DNA of 64,000 nucleotides from Dichetophora obliterata (GCA_963920525.1 OY986437.1:114630715-114694714), one strand, 5' to 3'; shown: positions 12,310 through 22,864, counted from the first letter of the stretch. A program made the numbers and translations. Notes: generated by a model from the letters alone, not told the origin.

Positions 12310-12520
12310 ATGAAAAATTTAGCGTATATATGGTTCGACCACGCCCATTTTGGTCTATTTGCCGGCAGTAACCATACCAACTAAATTACTAAACTTAAGT
12401 CTAATATTCCCAACACCGTCGGAAATTCAGCATTGCTATTGATTTGTAAAAATCTAAATTTTGGGTAAAAAGGGGGTGGCAAAATGCTTGCCAGCTGTTG
12501 AAAGGTGCATATCCGACCCC
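12310..12520. repeat. Helitron-associated internal unit, solitary
   Basis: The words GACCACGCCCATTTTGG, CATACCAACTAAATTAC, AAAGGGGGTGGCAAA follow the same order as the 5' part of the Helitron-like element at 61010-61180, and the inverse order of 1101-1260. No Helitron end is visible next to it. It abuts the Tc1 relic that starts near 12590. Confidence 0.45.
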
Positions 12521-12589
12521 CCCTCAAAAAATAATTTTGTCCAGCAAGCTTGTTCTAGACGAAACACTGGAATGGATGGATAAATTGTG

Positions 12590-13808
12590 ATCCTACATTA
12601 CGTCGAGCAATTGTTGAGCTATTGAAAACAAATTTATCTTACTGTAAAATTGCTGCTGGTTTAATTTGATCTAAAACTATGAAAAAAAATTTAGGCATTA
12701 CGAAAAGGTCCCAAGGTCTGGCGCGCCTCGTAAAACTTCACTGCAAACCGATAGAAAAGTCGTCCGTTTTTCAAAAGGTGACCCATTAAAGAGCGTCACC
12801 GATATTTTTCGGGAAATTGGTGATGAAATGGAAAGAAATGTATCATCCAGAACTGTCCGAAGACGTTTGGTGGAGGCTGCTTTACTTGGCCGGGTTTCAC
12901 CGAAGCGGCCATTAGTATCGCCCAAGTACAATAACTATAATTCCCTATTGAATTTGTACTATCACACGTTTCATGGAGCGAATATCAATGGCGCTACATA
13001 CTTTGGAGTGACGAAACCAAAATTAATACGATGGTGAAGATGGAAAACGGAACTGCAAGTACACTACACTAGTTATCAAGCACCTTGGTGGGTCCATAAA
13101 CATATGAGGATGGTTTTCATGGTGTCCAATTGGGTTGGTCCAATTTGTCGAATAGAAGGAATTTTGATAAAGGAAAATTATGTAGAAATAAAATGTGAGC
13201 TACCATGGATCGAAGGGAATTAACCAGTAATATGGAAGTTTCAACAGGACAATGACATACGGATCGATACACAAAAGAGTTCTTTGACCGAAATTATATT
13301 GATATTTTAGATGGCCCATCGTCGAGTGCGGACCTGAATCCCATTAAACATCTCTGGGAGGACGTTAAAGATACAGGAAGCTTAACATCACCAATTTGAA
13401 TAATTTGTATGACAAAGTTAAGAAAACGTGGGCAGCTAATCCTGTTGAACAATGACGATGCTTAATTAAGAAGTTCTATGAAGCGTCGATCCGTCGAGGT
13501 TTTGAAGCAAAAAGGCTTTGCAACAAAATATTTTAACTTTTATCTTGTAAAATTAATAATTTAAATAATTTCCCGAAGCCGTTCTTTCACTTATGTCTAA
13601 GCCTAAATTGAACTATTTTTAAAAAATCCTTTTTTTTATAAATCATTGCACCGAAGTTTACAAATTATTTCCTTGACTAATTATTTGACTAATAAATATG
13701 TACTAAGAGTAAGTCTAATTAATTTAACTTTAAAGCAATTTAAAAAAAATAAAATTATTAACTTGATAACAAAAATTAATCGTTCTTAGACATTTGTCCA
13801 CAGCTGTG
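12590..13808 (+). pseudogene. Tc1-like transposase relic (DD34E type), 3' end present
   Basis: The N-terminal DNA-binding part is readable: RAIVELLKTNLSYCKIAAG (12605-12660), PRSGAPRKTS, then FREIGDEMERNVSSRTVRRR (12807-12870). The catalytic part includes RWSDETK-like wording with WRYILWSDE decayed near 12990-13010, FQQDNDI (about 13240) with the second Asp, and WPSSSADLNPIKHLWEDVKD (13313-13370) with the third acidic position. Stops and frameshifts are many. The 3' end is GTCCACAGCTGTG (13796-13808) followed by TA, a typical Tc1 terminus. The matching 5' terminus is absent, so the element is 5' truncated. Confidence 0.82.
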
Positions 13809-13985
13809 TATAAAATTGCAGCATATCGCTGTTGCGTTCGTTTTAAGCAAGTCGACAGTAGATCAGTCGTTTTAGACCATTCAGTTCATTCCGTCAGTAG
13901 TTACTACTCTATTATATACATATCAACACACTGATCGTTTAATTAGTGAATTTTCAAATTAATTGCTTGGAAACTAATAAAAAAA

Positions 13986-14180
13986 ACATCATTTCCAGAA
14001 CACTTCATTGAAAAATTACCATCCACCAAAAAAAAAATTAAGTCGACCAGGACATGTGCAGTTTGCTGCAAGACGCCAGATGTGAAGAAGGAAACAATTT
14101 TCTGGTGCAAGGACTGTGATGTTGGGCTATGCTTAATTAATTGCTTCAAAATTTATCATTCAATACCAAAACTTCTATAA
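13986..14180 (+). pseudogene. piggyBac transposase C-terminal cysteine-rich domain
   Basis: A reading frame of about 60 residues ends at a stop at 14178-14180. It carries the C-terminal zinc-binding pattern of piggyBac transposases: an HFIEKLPSTKKK lead-in, then CAVC, KKETIFWCKDCD and LCLINCFKIYH, with the Cys and His pairs all present. The DDD catalytic region upstream is missing; 13800-13985 holds unrelated sequence. The fragment has no stop inside, so either it decayed little or it was cut recently. Two piggyBac-like hairpin MITEs occur in the window (16653 and 38964). Confidence 0.8.
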
Positions 14181-14369
14181 AGTAGTTATACAGTAGAGTT
14201 TTTCTGTTATAACAACAATTGTTTTTTCCAAACATTGAATACTTAAAATTTGTAAGCGTTTTATGTGAAAATAAAGAATTTGCTTGCTATTTGTTACTAA
14301 ATTTGTTTCTTCTTGGTTGAGTTCTAACGCAATTAATCTTTTTTAGAAAATCAGCAAACATATGAAATA

Positions 14370-15167
14370 AAGGGTGTTTTTTTAGCTGCATGAAAACTTT
14401 AAATAATAATACAAGACAGAAATATTGTTGGAATGAATTTATTATTATTCTAATCTGGTAGACAATTTCATGGCATTTATTTTTTAAATATGATTTCCGG
14501 AATATGTCCGCCGCGGCTATGAGTTGCATAGTCCATTCGTTCAGTCCAATTTTTCACTACTTTTTCCAATACTCTTTCCAATCTGGCCGTATGGCGTCAA
14601 TGGTGAATATTGACTTCCAATGCTTCAAGAGGTGCTGGTTTGTCGGAAATAAAGTTCTCACCAAATTGATTTTGCAATAAATTGATGGTTAAGCAAGTTG
14701 CGCCGTCTTGTTGGAACGAAATATCATCGATGTTTAGCTGATTAATTTTTGGGAATAAAAAAGCAGTCATGTCAGTCAGTCAGTCATCATCGCCATTCAC
14801 CGTAATGGCAGCTCCTTCCTCATTTCGAAATAAATAAGGACCGATGATGCCGCCAGCGTGAAAATTGCACCAAACAGTAAATTTTTATGGATGTAATGGT
14901 GATTCGTTAATGGCTTGAGGATTGTCTTCGCTCCATATACGGCAATTTTGCTTATTGACGAAGCCAATTGCTTACTCACTAGGCCGATTAGATTTCTTTT
15001 TTTCAAAGTAAATTTCCAGAATTTGGAAAAGTTGTTCTGGCGTTAAAAGATTCACGATAATTGCCAAACCTTACTGAATAGAAATGTCAATACAGTTTGA
15101 CATTCTCAACTGTCAAACCATAGACAACAACCATCGAAACTTCTCATGCAGCTAAAAAAACATCCTT
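14370..15167 (-). mobile_element. Tc1/mariner-superfamily element, copy 2
   Basis: Same inverted ends as the copy at 9018-9869, with TA flanks (14368-14369 and 15168-15169). On the minus strand the N-terminal half is readable, with SKIAVYGAKTILKPL and FEMRKELPL-type wording across 14797-15006. The catalytic QQDGAT region (about 14700) is frameshifted and the LTPLDFF block is missing: the sequence passes from a gene-middle remnant at about 14640 to the tail at about 14530. A short TGACTGAC-type repeat (14768-14785) sits in the coding part. Inactive. Confidence 0.85.
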
Positions 15168-15331
15168 TATTTGTATAAAAGTTAAATTTTATCAAGCTTT
15201 GTTGTGTTCCTACTTTCAAAATAAACTCCTCTAAAATAAATGCTCTCTTAAACATCAAAGTCACATTGGCACAAACAAAAAATAACTAAAACAGTTTTCT
15301 AGGACTAGAAAATAAAACTTATAAAAACAGC

Positions 15332-15919
15332 ATGGAGAAGATGCAGCAGGACATACTTAATGATAGTTCAAAAATTAAAGTGACTCTTGAGGTTCAAAAC
15401 CAGATTTTAGCAAAACAAACCACAATGTTACAAAAGTGATGTAGCCTTTCCAGCAAAGGATTATGAAATTTTTCCTATAGAATCGAAATCTGAGTTGGAC
15501 GAAATAGATGAAAAAATTGACTCTTTAACAAAGAAAAGTTGGTAAGTTTCATTTGTAGAAGCTAATCATTTAAGTTTGGATTTATTTTTGTCTTTTCTCA
15601 GATGCACTACATCAGAAGTTTTGTCGGTAGTTCATCGAACGTTGCGAGTGTGTGTCGCCGTTCTTTGAAAAAAATTTCTTGCTTGAAGTAGACTGGAACG
15701 GTTACCAAAAGAAGTTTCCTATTAAATCTTCAAAGCTATTTGCGAAATTTGTTTTCGGTTAGTGTATTCGTTTGTTACTATTTTTCTGTTTTAATTATTG
15801 TTTTCATTGCAGACGCTTTGAAATCTGAGAAATTTGCATATATTGATTTTGAAAGGGCCATGCGAAAGAGATTTCGCAATTCCAAAAATGTAATCTTAAA
15901 AAGAGTTAAAAATTGTTGA
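15332..15919 (+). pseudogene. DUF4806-type gene relic
   Basis: A short N-terminal part (MEKMQQDILNDSSKIK) runs into stops near 15437. It is followed by a DUF4806-like block: FPIESKSELDEIDEKIDSL (15471-15530) with a GTAAGT donor at about 15542, then MHYIRSFVGSSSNVASVCRR (from about 15600 after a TCTCAG acceptor), a one-base frameshift at an A/T run near 15670, then LEVDWNGYQKKFPIKSSKLF. A second intron (GTTAGT at 15758, acceptor AG before 15813) leads to DALKSEKFAYIDFERAMRKR and a stop at 15917-15919. The splice sites survive while the frame is broken at least twice. It parallels the intact gene at 38615-40671. Confidence 0.72.
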
Positions 15920-16648
15920 AAAAATAGTATTAATAAAAAAGTAAAGTAATAATTTTTATAAGGAACGTACTGGTATTTATTAAAAAAGTTTTTTATTTGG
16001 CATTCAGAATACAACACAAGAGCAGACTAGATATTTTTAAATGGTTGCTGCCGTGGAATACCGTGGAAGAGTTCGTGGTCTGTGTGGCAAAGATCCATGG
16101 TCGGCAATTCAGGAACATGAAATTTAATTGATTTGCTTACAGTGATCGACATTTGACCTTTTAAATGTGACCCTCGGACTTACATTGTGATATGACAAAA
16201 ATTCATTGCACTCAGAAAAATCTATATTTCATCGCAATAGTTTTGACTTTAAAAAACGGGAATGTTTTTAGAATAGTACTAAAAAATATATTTCCAATAT
16301 AGCGTTCGTATTGTAAAAAATGCTTATTGTAGAGTATTCGTAAGAGATAGATGAAAATGTGACACTAAAGGGTCAAAAATATTAGGTGCACTCCTCCCTA
16401 CTCTTATTCACTACATAAGAAACGGGTATACCTGAAATTATATTTGCGGTACCATCGTGTGTAGATTTAACTACTTCAAAACTTATAGCATAGCAATTTA
16501 AAAACCAATTTCCTAAATCTGTTTGAAATTAAAAATGCTTCTACTGAATAATCAGTTTTTTTGTGACGTTATTATAGAAAATGGGCGGGCGATATGATAT
16601 TTAAAATTTTTTTCAATTCTTTTACTAAAATCTCATTACAAAAGTTTA
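15920..16648. other. Gene-free stretch with a diverged repeat
   Basis: No gene recognised. Positions 16200-16360 resemble 8440-8760 (shared ATATTGTAGGGTATCCGTAAG-like words), so a dispersed repeat is present in decayed form. Confidence 0.3.
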
Positions 16649-16652
16649 TTAA

Positions 16653-16889
16653 CCCTAACACTGGTACTATTTACATATGTAAATATTTCAGTTTTTAAAT
16701 GGCTACAAATTTGATGTTTTTGGCACGATTTGAATATAATTTACATTCAGTGGCTAATTTTTAAATTTGTTTAAATAAACAAAATTAGCCACTGAATGTA
16801 AATTATATCCAAATCGTGCCAAAAATATCAAATTTGTAGCCATTTGAAAAGTGAAATATTTACATATGTAAATAGTACCAGTGTTAGGG
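16653..16889. mobile_element. piggyBac-like hairpin MITE 1
   Basis: Two arms of about 110 bp are almost perfect reverse complements around a short centre near 16768-16775. The ends are CCCTAACACTGG and CCAGTGTTAGGG, each flanked by TTAA (16649-16652 and 16890-16893). A TTAA target with CCC termini is the signature of piggyBac. There is no coding capacity. The arms contain TATTTACATATGTAAATATT, also found in MITE 2 at 38964-39314. Confidence 0.88.
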
Positions 16890-16902
16890 TTAAACAAAAG
16901 TA

Positions 16903-19569
16903 AAGTTAGGTAAGATTGAAACGGCAGCCGCTGGACGTGCTTAGACCAAATTGCACGTACTCACTTAGACCAATAAGGTCTATTATGATACCGCTGCACC
17001 CTTGGCCTTCAATCCAAGTGGACCCACATTGAACTTTTGGTAAAGCTTACAATACGTTTGACGCTTGTCCTTGACAGCTTGGAAAGGAAGAAAGACCCCA
17101 GATATTTATGCCTTCTTCTAGCGAGCGCGGGACAGGAACATAAAAGTGGGAGATGGTTTCATCCTCCTCCTCGTTCCTACAGCTTCTTCAGAAGTCATTT
17201 GTAATAATTCCCAGTCTGAAGTCATGTCTGCCTACTAAGCAGTGGCCTTTGGTAACGGCCAATAGCGTGGCTACCTCTAGTCTTCCCAACGAGAGAAGGG
17301 CTCTGGATCGCTTTAGGTCTAGAGTCGACCAGCTAAGCCTTGTTGTTCTGCATGTTGAGAGTTCAGCCCATCTTGTGTCGGCCTTCGATGTTGTGTACTC
17401 TTTGAGCAGCAGTTTGGCAGTTGCCATCGGGATGCTCGGTGAGTTTCGAACTAATGAGGTCACCGATGTACCGTTTCTATCAAGCTCGTCTGCTTTTTCA
17501 CGGTACAGCATTCTTTGGCTACTTTAGAGTTGATTCTCGTTTTGAGATAACATTATCTGAGAGCCATTTTGTAACTTCCTAAATTGCCATCATTTCGGCT
17601 TGAAAAACACTACAGTGATCAGGCAGCCTACGAACCAGGGATACCCCTTATTATTTAAAGTAGACTCCATACCTGACCATATCATATTATTTTGTCCCAT
17701 CTGTATAGAAGTGTAGGCGCACCTTTATTCCAGTATGTTCTAAATGAAATAAGCGTGCCGTAGTTTCTATCAAAGGAAATCAGTGGTTTGGAGAGAGGGA
17801 CAGAATTCTGTGTTCCCTTGATAAAGGACCAGTTCTATTTTGGCCGGATTTATTCCAAGACCACAGGGTTCGGCCCATTACTCGAGTTTGCAAAGAGCTC
17901 TTTGCATAACGTCGCGTAGGGTAGTAGGAAATTTACCTTTGACTGCGATTGCATTCGGCGTAGGCTGCCACTACAAAGCCCTCCCTCTTTACAGACAGCA
18001 GAACGTTGTTCACTACCAGATTCCAGAGGAATGGAGATATCACATCTCCTTGTGACGTACCTCTTGTCACCGATCTTACAGCGCTATACGCACCTAAGTC
18101 TGATAAGATTACTCGGCAGTTGAGTAGCTTATTTATGAGATCAGTAATGATATTTACACCTAACCTACGCAACTCTAGTCGTATAGATTGTGGCGTGACA
18201 TTATTAAATGCTTCCTCTATGTCTAGGAAAACATTTAAAGTGAATTTATTTTGCAGAAAGGATCTTTCGATGGTCTCAACCAGCGAGTGTAAAGCCGTTT
18301 CCTCGATCCTTCCATTGCTATATGCATGCTGTGATGCCGATAAGAGAGCAAAGTCGATATTGCTGCGTAGATACAGATTTATAAGCCGTTCTAACGTCTT
18401 CAAGAGAAATTACGTTAAACTTTTAGGCCTGAAGTCTTTAGGAGTGGTATGTGATGGCTTCCCTGCTTTAGGTATAAAGACCACTTTTGCTCTGTTCCAA
18501 TCGTTGAGAATATATGTCCGGCTTATGCAGCTATTGAAAATAATACGAAGCTAAGGCAAAAAATATTACGCAGCTTCTTTTATTTCTGCAGGGTAAACAC
18601 CATCATGCCCTGATGATTTATAGGTCTTGAGACTGTTAATCGCCTATTTTAGTTTCCCATCGGGGACTATGCCTTCGGTTCCCTGCTTAAAACAGCTAGG
18701 ACTAGGCAGTTGTGTAACAATAGGCGCGCTACTACCAGGGAAGTGCGTATCTCATAGGAGGTTGAGAGACTCCTCTCACTAGACATTGTCCATGTGCCAT
18801 CCTACCTTTTGAGATAGCTGGATTTGCATGGTGTGCTAGCGAGAATAGTGCGTAGCCTCGAATACCCCGAGATTTCTTCAATTCCTTCATAGAATCGTTT
18901 CCAAGAGGATATATTAGGTTTCCTGGTTTCAGTTTTGAAATTTTAGAGGGCTACCTTGAAGGCTACCCAGTCAAGCTCAGCTCTCGAGCGCTTAGCTGCG
19001 TTAAAAAGCCTCTGCATTCAGTCCTCAGTCCATCTAGTGCGGGGGAACTCCACTTTGGTTCTCGCTTCCCCCTTGTTGTCCTTTTAGGAAATGAGGAAGC
19101 AAGAGAGCAATTCATTGCTTTAGTTAGTACATCGACTAGATCATTTAGATCAGCTGCCGATTTAGGTTTGTCAATCGGACCTGATGGGAAATTGTTCGCC
19201 AAAGCCCTTTTATGTAATCCCCAGTTCGTTTTGCGAATGTTAGTCGGGAGTATTTTTTTTGGAGACGTATTATGTAAATTTTACTTAATGTAGCTGTGGT
19301 CGGAGTAAGAGTGTTCATTTGACACCCTCCAACCGCCAATTTTGTCAAAGATGAAGTCTGAGACTAAGGTTATGTCCAGGATTTCACTTCAATTTTCAAT
19401 AATAGATGTGGGGTTTTCACTCCTATTGCATGTATATAGGTTAGTTCTTAATAAATAATCAAAAAGTAGCTTATCCCTTTCGTTATTGTCCGTGCTGCCC
19501 CACACGTAGTTGTGTTCATTAGCGTCGGACGATATGATGACCCCTTCCCAGGCTTTCATCTTGTGAGAA
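16903..19569 (-). pseudogene. LOA/I-type LINE relic 1 (endonuclease, RT, RNase H remnant)
   Basis: Read on the minus strand from about 19560. The endonuclease has ISSDANEHNYVWGSTD, LVSDFIFDK and GGWRVSNEHSYSDH (to about 19300). The RT has LNVFLDIEEAFNNV, TRGTSQGDVISPFLWNLVV and VVAAYAE, where the YADD box has become YAEC (about 17940-18400). An RNase H remnant is seen as CSVFQAEMMAI (about 17590). The C-terminal region has LLSLGRLEVATLLAVTKGHC, a CRSC/HF/CP-type cysteine motif and SFTKSS near 17060. The RNase H centre is deleted. The 3' untranslated part (16905-16990) shares GTCTAAGTG and CCTAAC words with 21434-21535. It is 5' truncated where the tandem array begins. Confidence 0.85.
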
Positions 19570-20640
19570 GTAGGCTGATAAATGACGTTTAAAACTCTTG
19601 AAAAGACATATTAATAGGTGGCAATCCTATTATTTCAAAATTTTATAATTTTGAAATTCTGACAATGGATTCGGATTCAGCGACCCATTTTTAGTGTGCC
19701 ATTTTTTGTTGCCAGTCCTGAATTCATAAAACTACAAAAAATTAAGCTGGCAACCCTATCCACCATTTTGAATTTTAAAATTCTGACTTTAGATTCGAAA
19801 TCAGCGACCCGTTTGCACTGATAAATGATGTTTATTTTATTTATTTATTTATTATATGAAAAATAACAATAAATTATTATTTTACAAAGGGGGAAAGGAG
19901 CACTAGCTGCCAGGGCTTTCGGCTCAAATTTTTTCTTAGTGGGGTTACCTAAAAATCACGCCTAAGGTAACCATGGTTGGGCGGGTACGCGTGAGGGTTA
20001 ACAGCTCCTCAACCTTTTCGACGTGTGCGATAGTAGTAGATTCACGGAATTTTAAATAGATATGGGTTAATTCTTGGTTCCTTACGGTTGGTAAATATAT
20101 TTGATTTAGTTTTATCTGGGTTATGGCATTTTTGTTGTTGATTTGCTAATTACGAGTTAGTTTTTTTTTTGTGGGGATTTTTGTCGTTTCGAGTTTAATT
20201 TCTTTTACTTAATTTCAAACTTCCGGTTCTGGCCGGAAGTTATTGTTGCGTCCTCGACCTGGCCTGACGGGTTGGGAACAGCGCCCGTAACTGCCGTGAG
20301 CTAGTCGGTGTCAATCAGGCCAGGTACGATACCAAGGGACACATAACAATATGATGTTTAAAACTCTTAAAAATACATATTATTAGGTGGCAATACTGTG
20401 GTAAAAATTTAGGTGGCAACCCTAACCTCCATCTTAAATTTTAAAACTGTGACAATATATTCAAAATCAAATCCGTTGTCAGAATTTCAAAATTACAAGA
20501 ATTCGCAAAAATAAAAAAATCTAGGTGGCAACTCTATCCGCCATCTTAAATTTTAAAGTTTGACAGCATCTTCGAAATCATTTACCCCTAAAACTTCCAA
20601 CCACGGAGTCCACAGAATCCTTAAAGTCCTATTACGCTTA
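19570..20640. repeat. Tandem array of GGTGGCAACC units (about 245-bp period)
   Basis: Units start with GATAAATGACGTTTAAAACT (19573) and carry TAATAGGTGGCAATCC, AATTTTAAAATTCTGAC and GATTCGAAATCAGCGACCC. The second unit begins at about 19820 and is split by the retroelement 19835-20350; shorter decayed units follow to about 20640. A related unit is at 63140-63330. No coding content. Confidence 0.7.
19835..20350 (-). mobile_element. Short non-LTR retroelement or SINE with (AATA)n tail
   Basis: The insertion is flanked by a perfect 10-bp duplication ATGATGTTTA (19825-19834 and 20351-20360), which splits a tandem-array unit. On the minus strand it starts near 20345 with a GC-rich head containing paired CTGGCCTGA and TCAGGCCAGG words. 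It ends in an (AATA)n tail at 19835-19855. At about 516 bp with no reading frame it is either a SINE or an internally deleted LINE. The head did not give clear tRNA boxes. Confidence 0.72.
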
Positions 20641-20901
20641 AGCTCTCTCTAAACAAGCTCATTGAATTTTTTGGATACTTGTTTTAATTCAATAATTTGG
20701 ATACTTGCGAGCTTACAAGCTTTTGCCGATCGTTTTAAGCTTTTCAACTTTTTGCCCGACAAAGTAAGTCGAAACAAGCCAAGCCAACGAGCAAGCATGA
20801 ATATGGCTTGTATCTGTTTGGTATTTTTGCAAGCTGGCTAAAGCTTGCTTTTTCAAGATGGGATACATACTTGAATTCAAGTATTTGAAAAGGCTTGAAC
20901 T

Positions 20902-21063
20902 TCAAGTAGGCTTGTGCAGTTCTCTGATCCACAACATGCTTATCGCAACAATCGTAATAGTAATATGTGGTCGTCCATCTGGACCAACAGGAGGTGACTC
21001 CAGATGAAATAACACAACGATGTTGAGTAAAATGAGCAAATAGAAAAACCAGTTCATTTCCAT
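20902..21063 (-). CDS. Candidate short secreted or membrane peptide (unproven)
   Basis: From ATG at 21063 the minus strand encodes about 53 residues beginning MEMNWFFYLLILLNIVVLFH, a hydrophobic N-terminus like a signal peptide, followed by ESPPVGPDGRPHITITIV. The local base composition is less AT-rich than the flanks. I recognise no family. It may be a first exon, but no strong donor was seen. Chance or MITE-derived coding is quite possible, because the region to its left (20640-20930) is full of CAAGCTT-type repeats. Confidence 0.2.
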   Translation of the reverse strand: MEMNWFFYLLILLNIVVLFHLESPPVGPDGRPHITITIVAISMLWIRELHKPT

Positions 21064-21433
21064 CAGCCACCAGCACCTCACCACCACACAAACACACAAG
21101 AGGACAATGTTTGCTTGTAAAAGTTTGTTTTTATTTTTAAATTTTATTAGTTTAATTTGTTTACAAAACAATTAAACAAAACTTATATGTTATACTTAAT
21201 AACAGAACATATAATTAAAAACCCTTTTATTATGGCACAGAATTTTTTTTTTGTTACTTTCAATTGACTACACTGGTGTACAGCCAGAATGTACAATGAA
21301 TGCCACTATAAATATTTTCCTACATTTTAAGAATTAGTAAATAACTGTAAAAAAAACTCAAGGTGTTCATTTACTTCCTTCTATGAAAAAAAAATCAAGA
21401 ACATCACCGTGTTTTTGGACCCCTAGATGAGAA

Positions 21434-21535
21434 CCTGCCCTTAGGTTAGGTTATGGTGGCGGCAGGCCTTTAGACCAGCCCACTTAGACCATATTATTGG
21501 TCCGTTGTGATGCCACAGAATGGAAGAAGGGAGTA
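21434..21535 (-). repeat. 3' fragment of the LOA-like LINE family
   Basis: On the minus strand this reads as a LINE 3' untranslated end: GTGGCATCACAACGGACC, GGTCTAAGTGGGCTGGTCTA and terminal TAACCTAACCTAAG. The same words occur in the 3' part of LINE relic 1 (16905-16990). It is too short to hold coding sequence. Confidence 0.55.
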
Positions 21536-21769
21536 ATCAAGTAAAACTTTTGTGTAGGATGTTCTTAATGTGGCAGAAGCTGTAGGAACATCTAATATTA
21601 AATGTGAAGCAAGTTTCATGCCTTGACCTCAGTCAAATCAAGTTACTAAGCGTTCCTCTCCACAAACTTTCCTACCAATACCAACTACAACTTTTCTTCG
21701 TAAATTGATGTGTTTTAAAGTTCCTTTGATTAGAAATAAGAAAAGAAAGGTTATATAGCGTAGGACCAT

Positions 21770-21843
21770 GGCCCGACCAGGATTCGAACCCGGGACCCCT
21801 GAGCGACAGTCAAGCGTGCTACCACTAGACTATTGAGGCGCCC
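21770..21843 (-). repeat. tRNA-derived SINE head (family B)
   Basis: The minus strand reads GCGCCTCAATAGTCTAGTGG (A box TAGTCTAGTGG), with B box GGTTCGAATCC and an acceptor-like GGTCGGGCC. The anticodon region is enlarged compared with a true tRNA, and the same enlarged form recurs at 49632-49702, so it is a SINE promoter head. The body extends to the left for perhaps 200 bp. Automated tRNA finders may call it as a tRNA pseudogene. Confidence 0.65.
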
Positions 21844-21998
21844 TTAAAGTAATTTCTTTCTTCATAGAAGTCAAGACAGACAAATCTTTTCTAAAGTGAA
21901 ATTCTGCTAAAAAGAATTTTAAAGTATATTTGAACCCTCTACGAAGACTTATATTTGGGATATTTTTATGGCTTTGTTTTATTATTATTTGTTTGCAT

Positions 21999-22215
21999 CA
22001 GCCCAATTCTGAATGAGCTTTCCCAGGGAATTGGCAAAGGGAGTTTTCAGTTTTAAGACAGCAGATAAAGATTTCGCATCTTTTTTGTTTACACTCATGA
22101 ATATTGACGGTTTATGAACAAACATTAAAACTTTCCAAAATGATTTTGAACTTTATCTTAAAAATTAAAACTCCCTTTTCCAATTTCTTGGGAAAAATCG
22201 TCCAGAATTGGGCTG
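21999..22215. mobile_element. MITE with CAGCCCAATTCTG ends
   Basis: The left end CAGCCCAATTCTGAATGAGC and right end reverse complement (CCAGAATTGGGCTG) continue into longer arms with TTCCCAGGGAATTGG and AAAGGGAGTTTT on the left and AAAACTCCCTTTTCC, CTTGGGAAAA on the right. No clear target duplication. The element at 46498-46710 shares the AAAAGGGAGTTTT arm block, so it is a relative. Confidence 0.65.
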
Positions 22216-22246
22216 TATAACCCTCTTTTTTTATACCCTTCCTCGT

Positions 22247-22540
22247 GGCGGCCGTGACATTCTGCTTAGGGTTCTCGGCCTAAATTATAAAAAACCGCAG
22301 TAGCCCGGGATCAATGCCCATTTAAGTCAGTATTTTCCAATTGAATTAATTTTTCTGTTCGGTCGTTGATCTCTGCAGACAATGTCAAACACCTCAGTGA
22401 GTTGTTTAGTGTAAACCCGTTGTATAGTATTGTATAATAGTTCTCTATTATTTGTAAACATAAATTACCGCGCACAACACAATTGATGAATAAAAGCTTG
22501 GCCAGAGTCCTTTTAAGGGCTTAAATGGTAATTTTTTTTA
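22247..22540 (+). mobile_element. tRNA-derived SINE (family A), copy 2
   Basis: The tRNA-like head is more decayed than in copy 1, but the body keeps GTTCGGTCGTTGATCTCTGC, CGCACAACACAATTGATGAA and the terminal TTAAGGGCTTAAATGG block followed by T-rich sequence. It lies about 225 bp upstream of the first candidate exon of the SAMD3-like gene. Confidence 0.7.
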
Positions 22541-22765
22541 CTCTTGAAAGGGTATCACATAAAACGGCGCCGGAGAGAGTTCATAAAATTTTACTAGGTG
22601 TCTGTGAGCACAAATATGTCAATTGCAAATATTAAGAAGTTTTCTTAGGCTTTATTTTAGTAAATTGCTAAATTTAGTGTTAACTAAAATCTCATATAAA
22701 ATATAACTCAGATGTAAACTATTAACACGCCGATATACAAGTAATATTTTTCTCAATTTTACCAG

Positions 22766-22819
22766 AATCTGTTGATGTTGTCTGTAATTTTAGTAAAATG
22801 GGAAATTTTCGAGAGTGTT
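22766..22819 (+). other. Possible upstream coding exon of the SAMD3-like gene
   Basis: It follows TCTCAATTTTACCAG, reads without a stop (SVDVVCNFSKMGNFREC) and ends at a weak GTTAAT donor. The phase joins correctly to the exon at 22865. The intron would be only 45 nt, short even for flies, so it is listed as a possibility only. No start codon context is clear. Confidence 0.25.
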
Positions 22820-22864
22820 GTTAATTAAATTTAATACAATTTGAATTATATTTTGTTACTTTAG

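Noticed and set aside
17153..18554. Plus-strand frames of 124 and 182 residues
   Set aside because: They are antisense shadows of the LINE relic 1 RT and RNase H region, which has recognisable motifs on the minus strand.
21770..21843. Possible functional tRNA gene
   Set aside because: The enlarged anticodon region is shared with 49632-49702, and an attached SINE-like body points to a SINE head.
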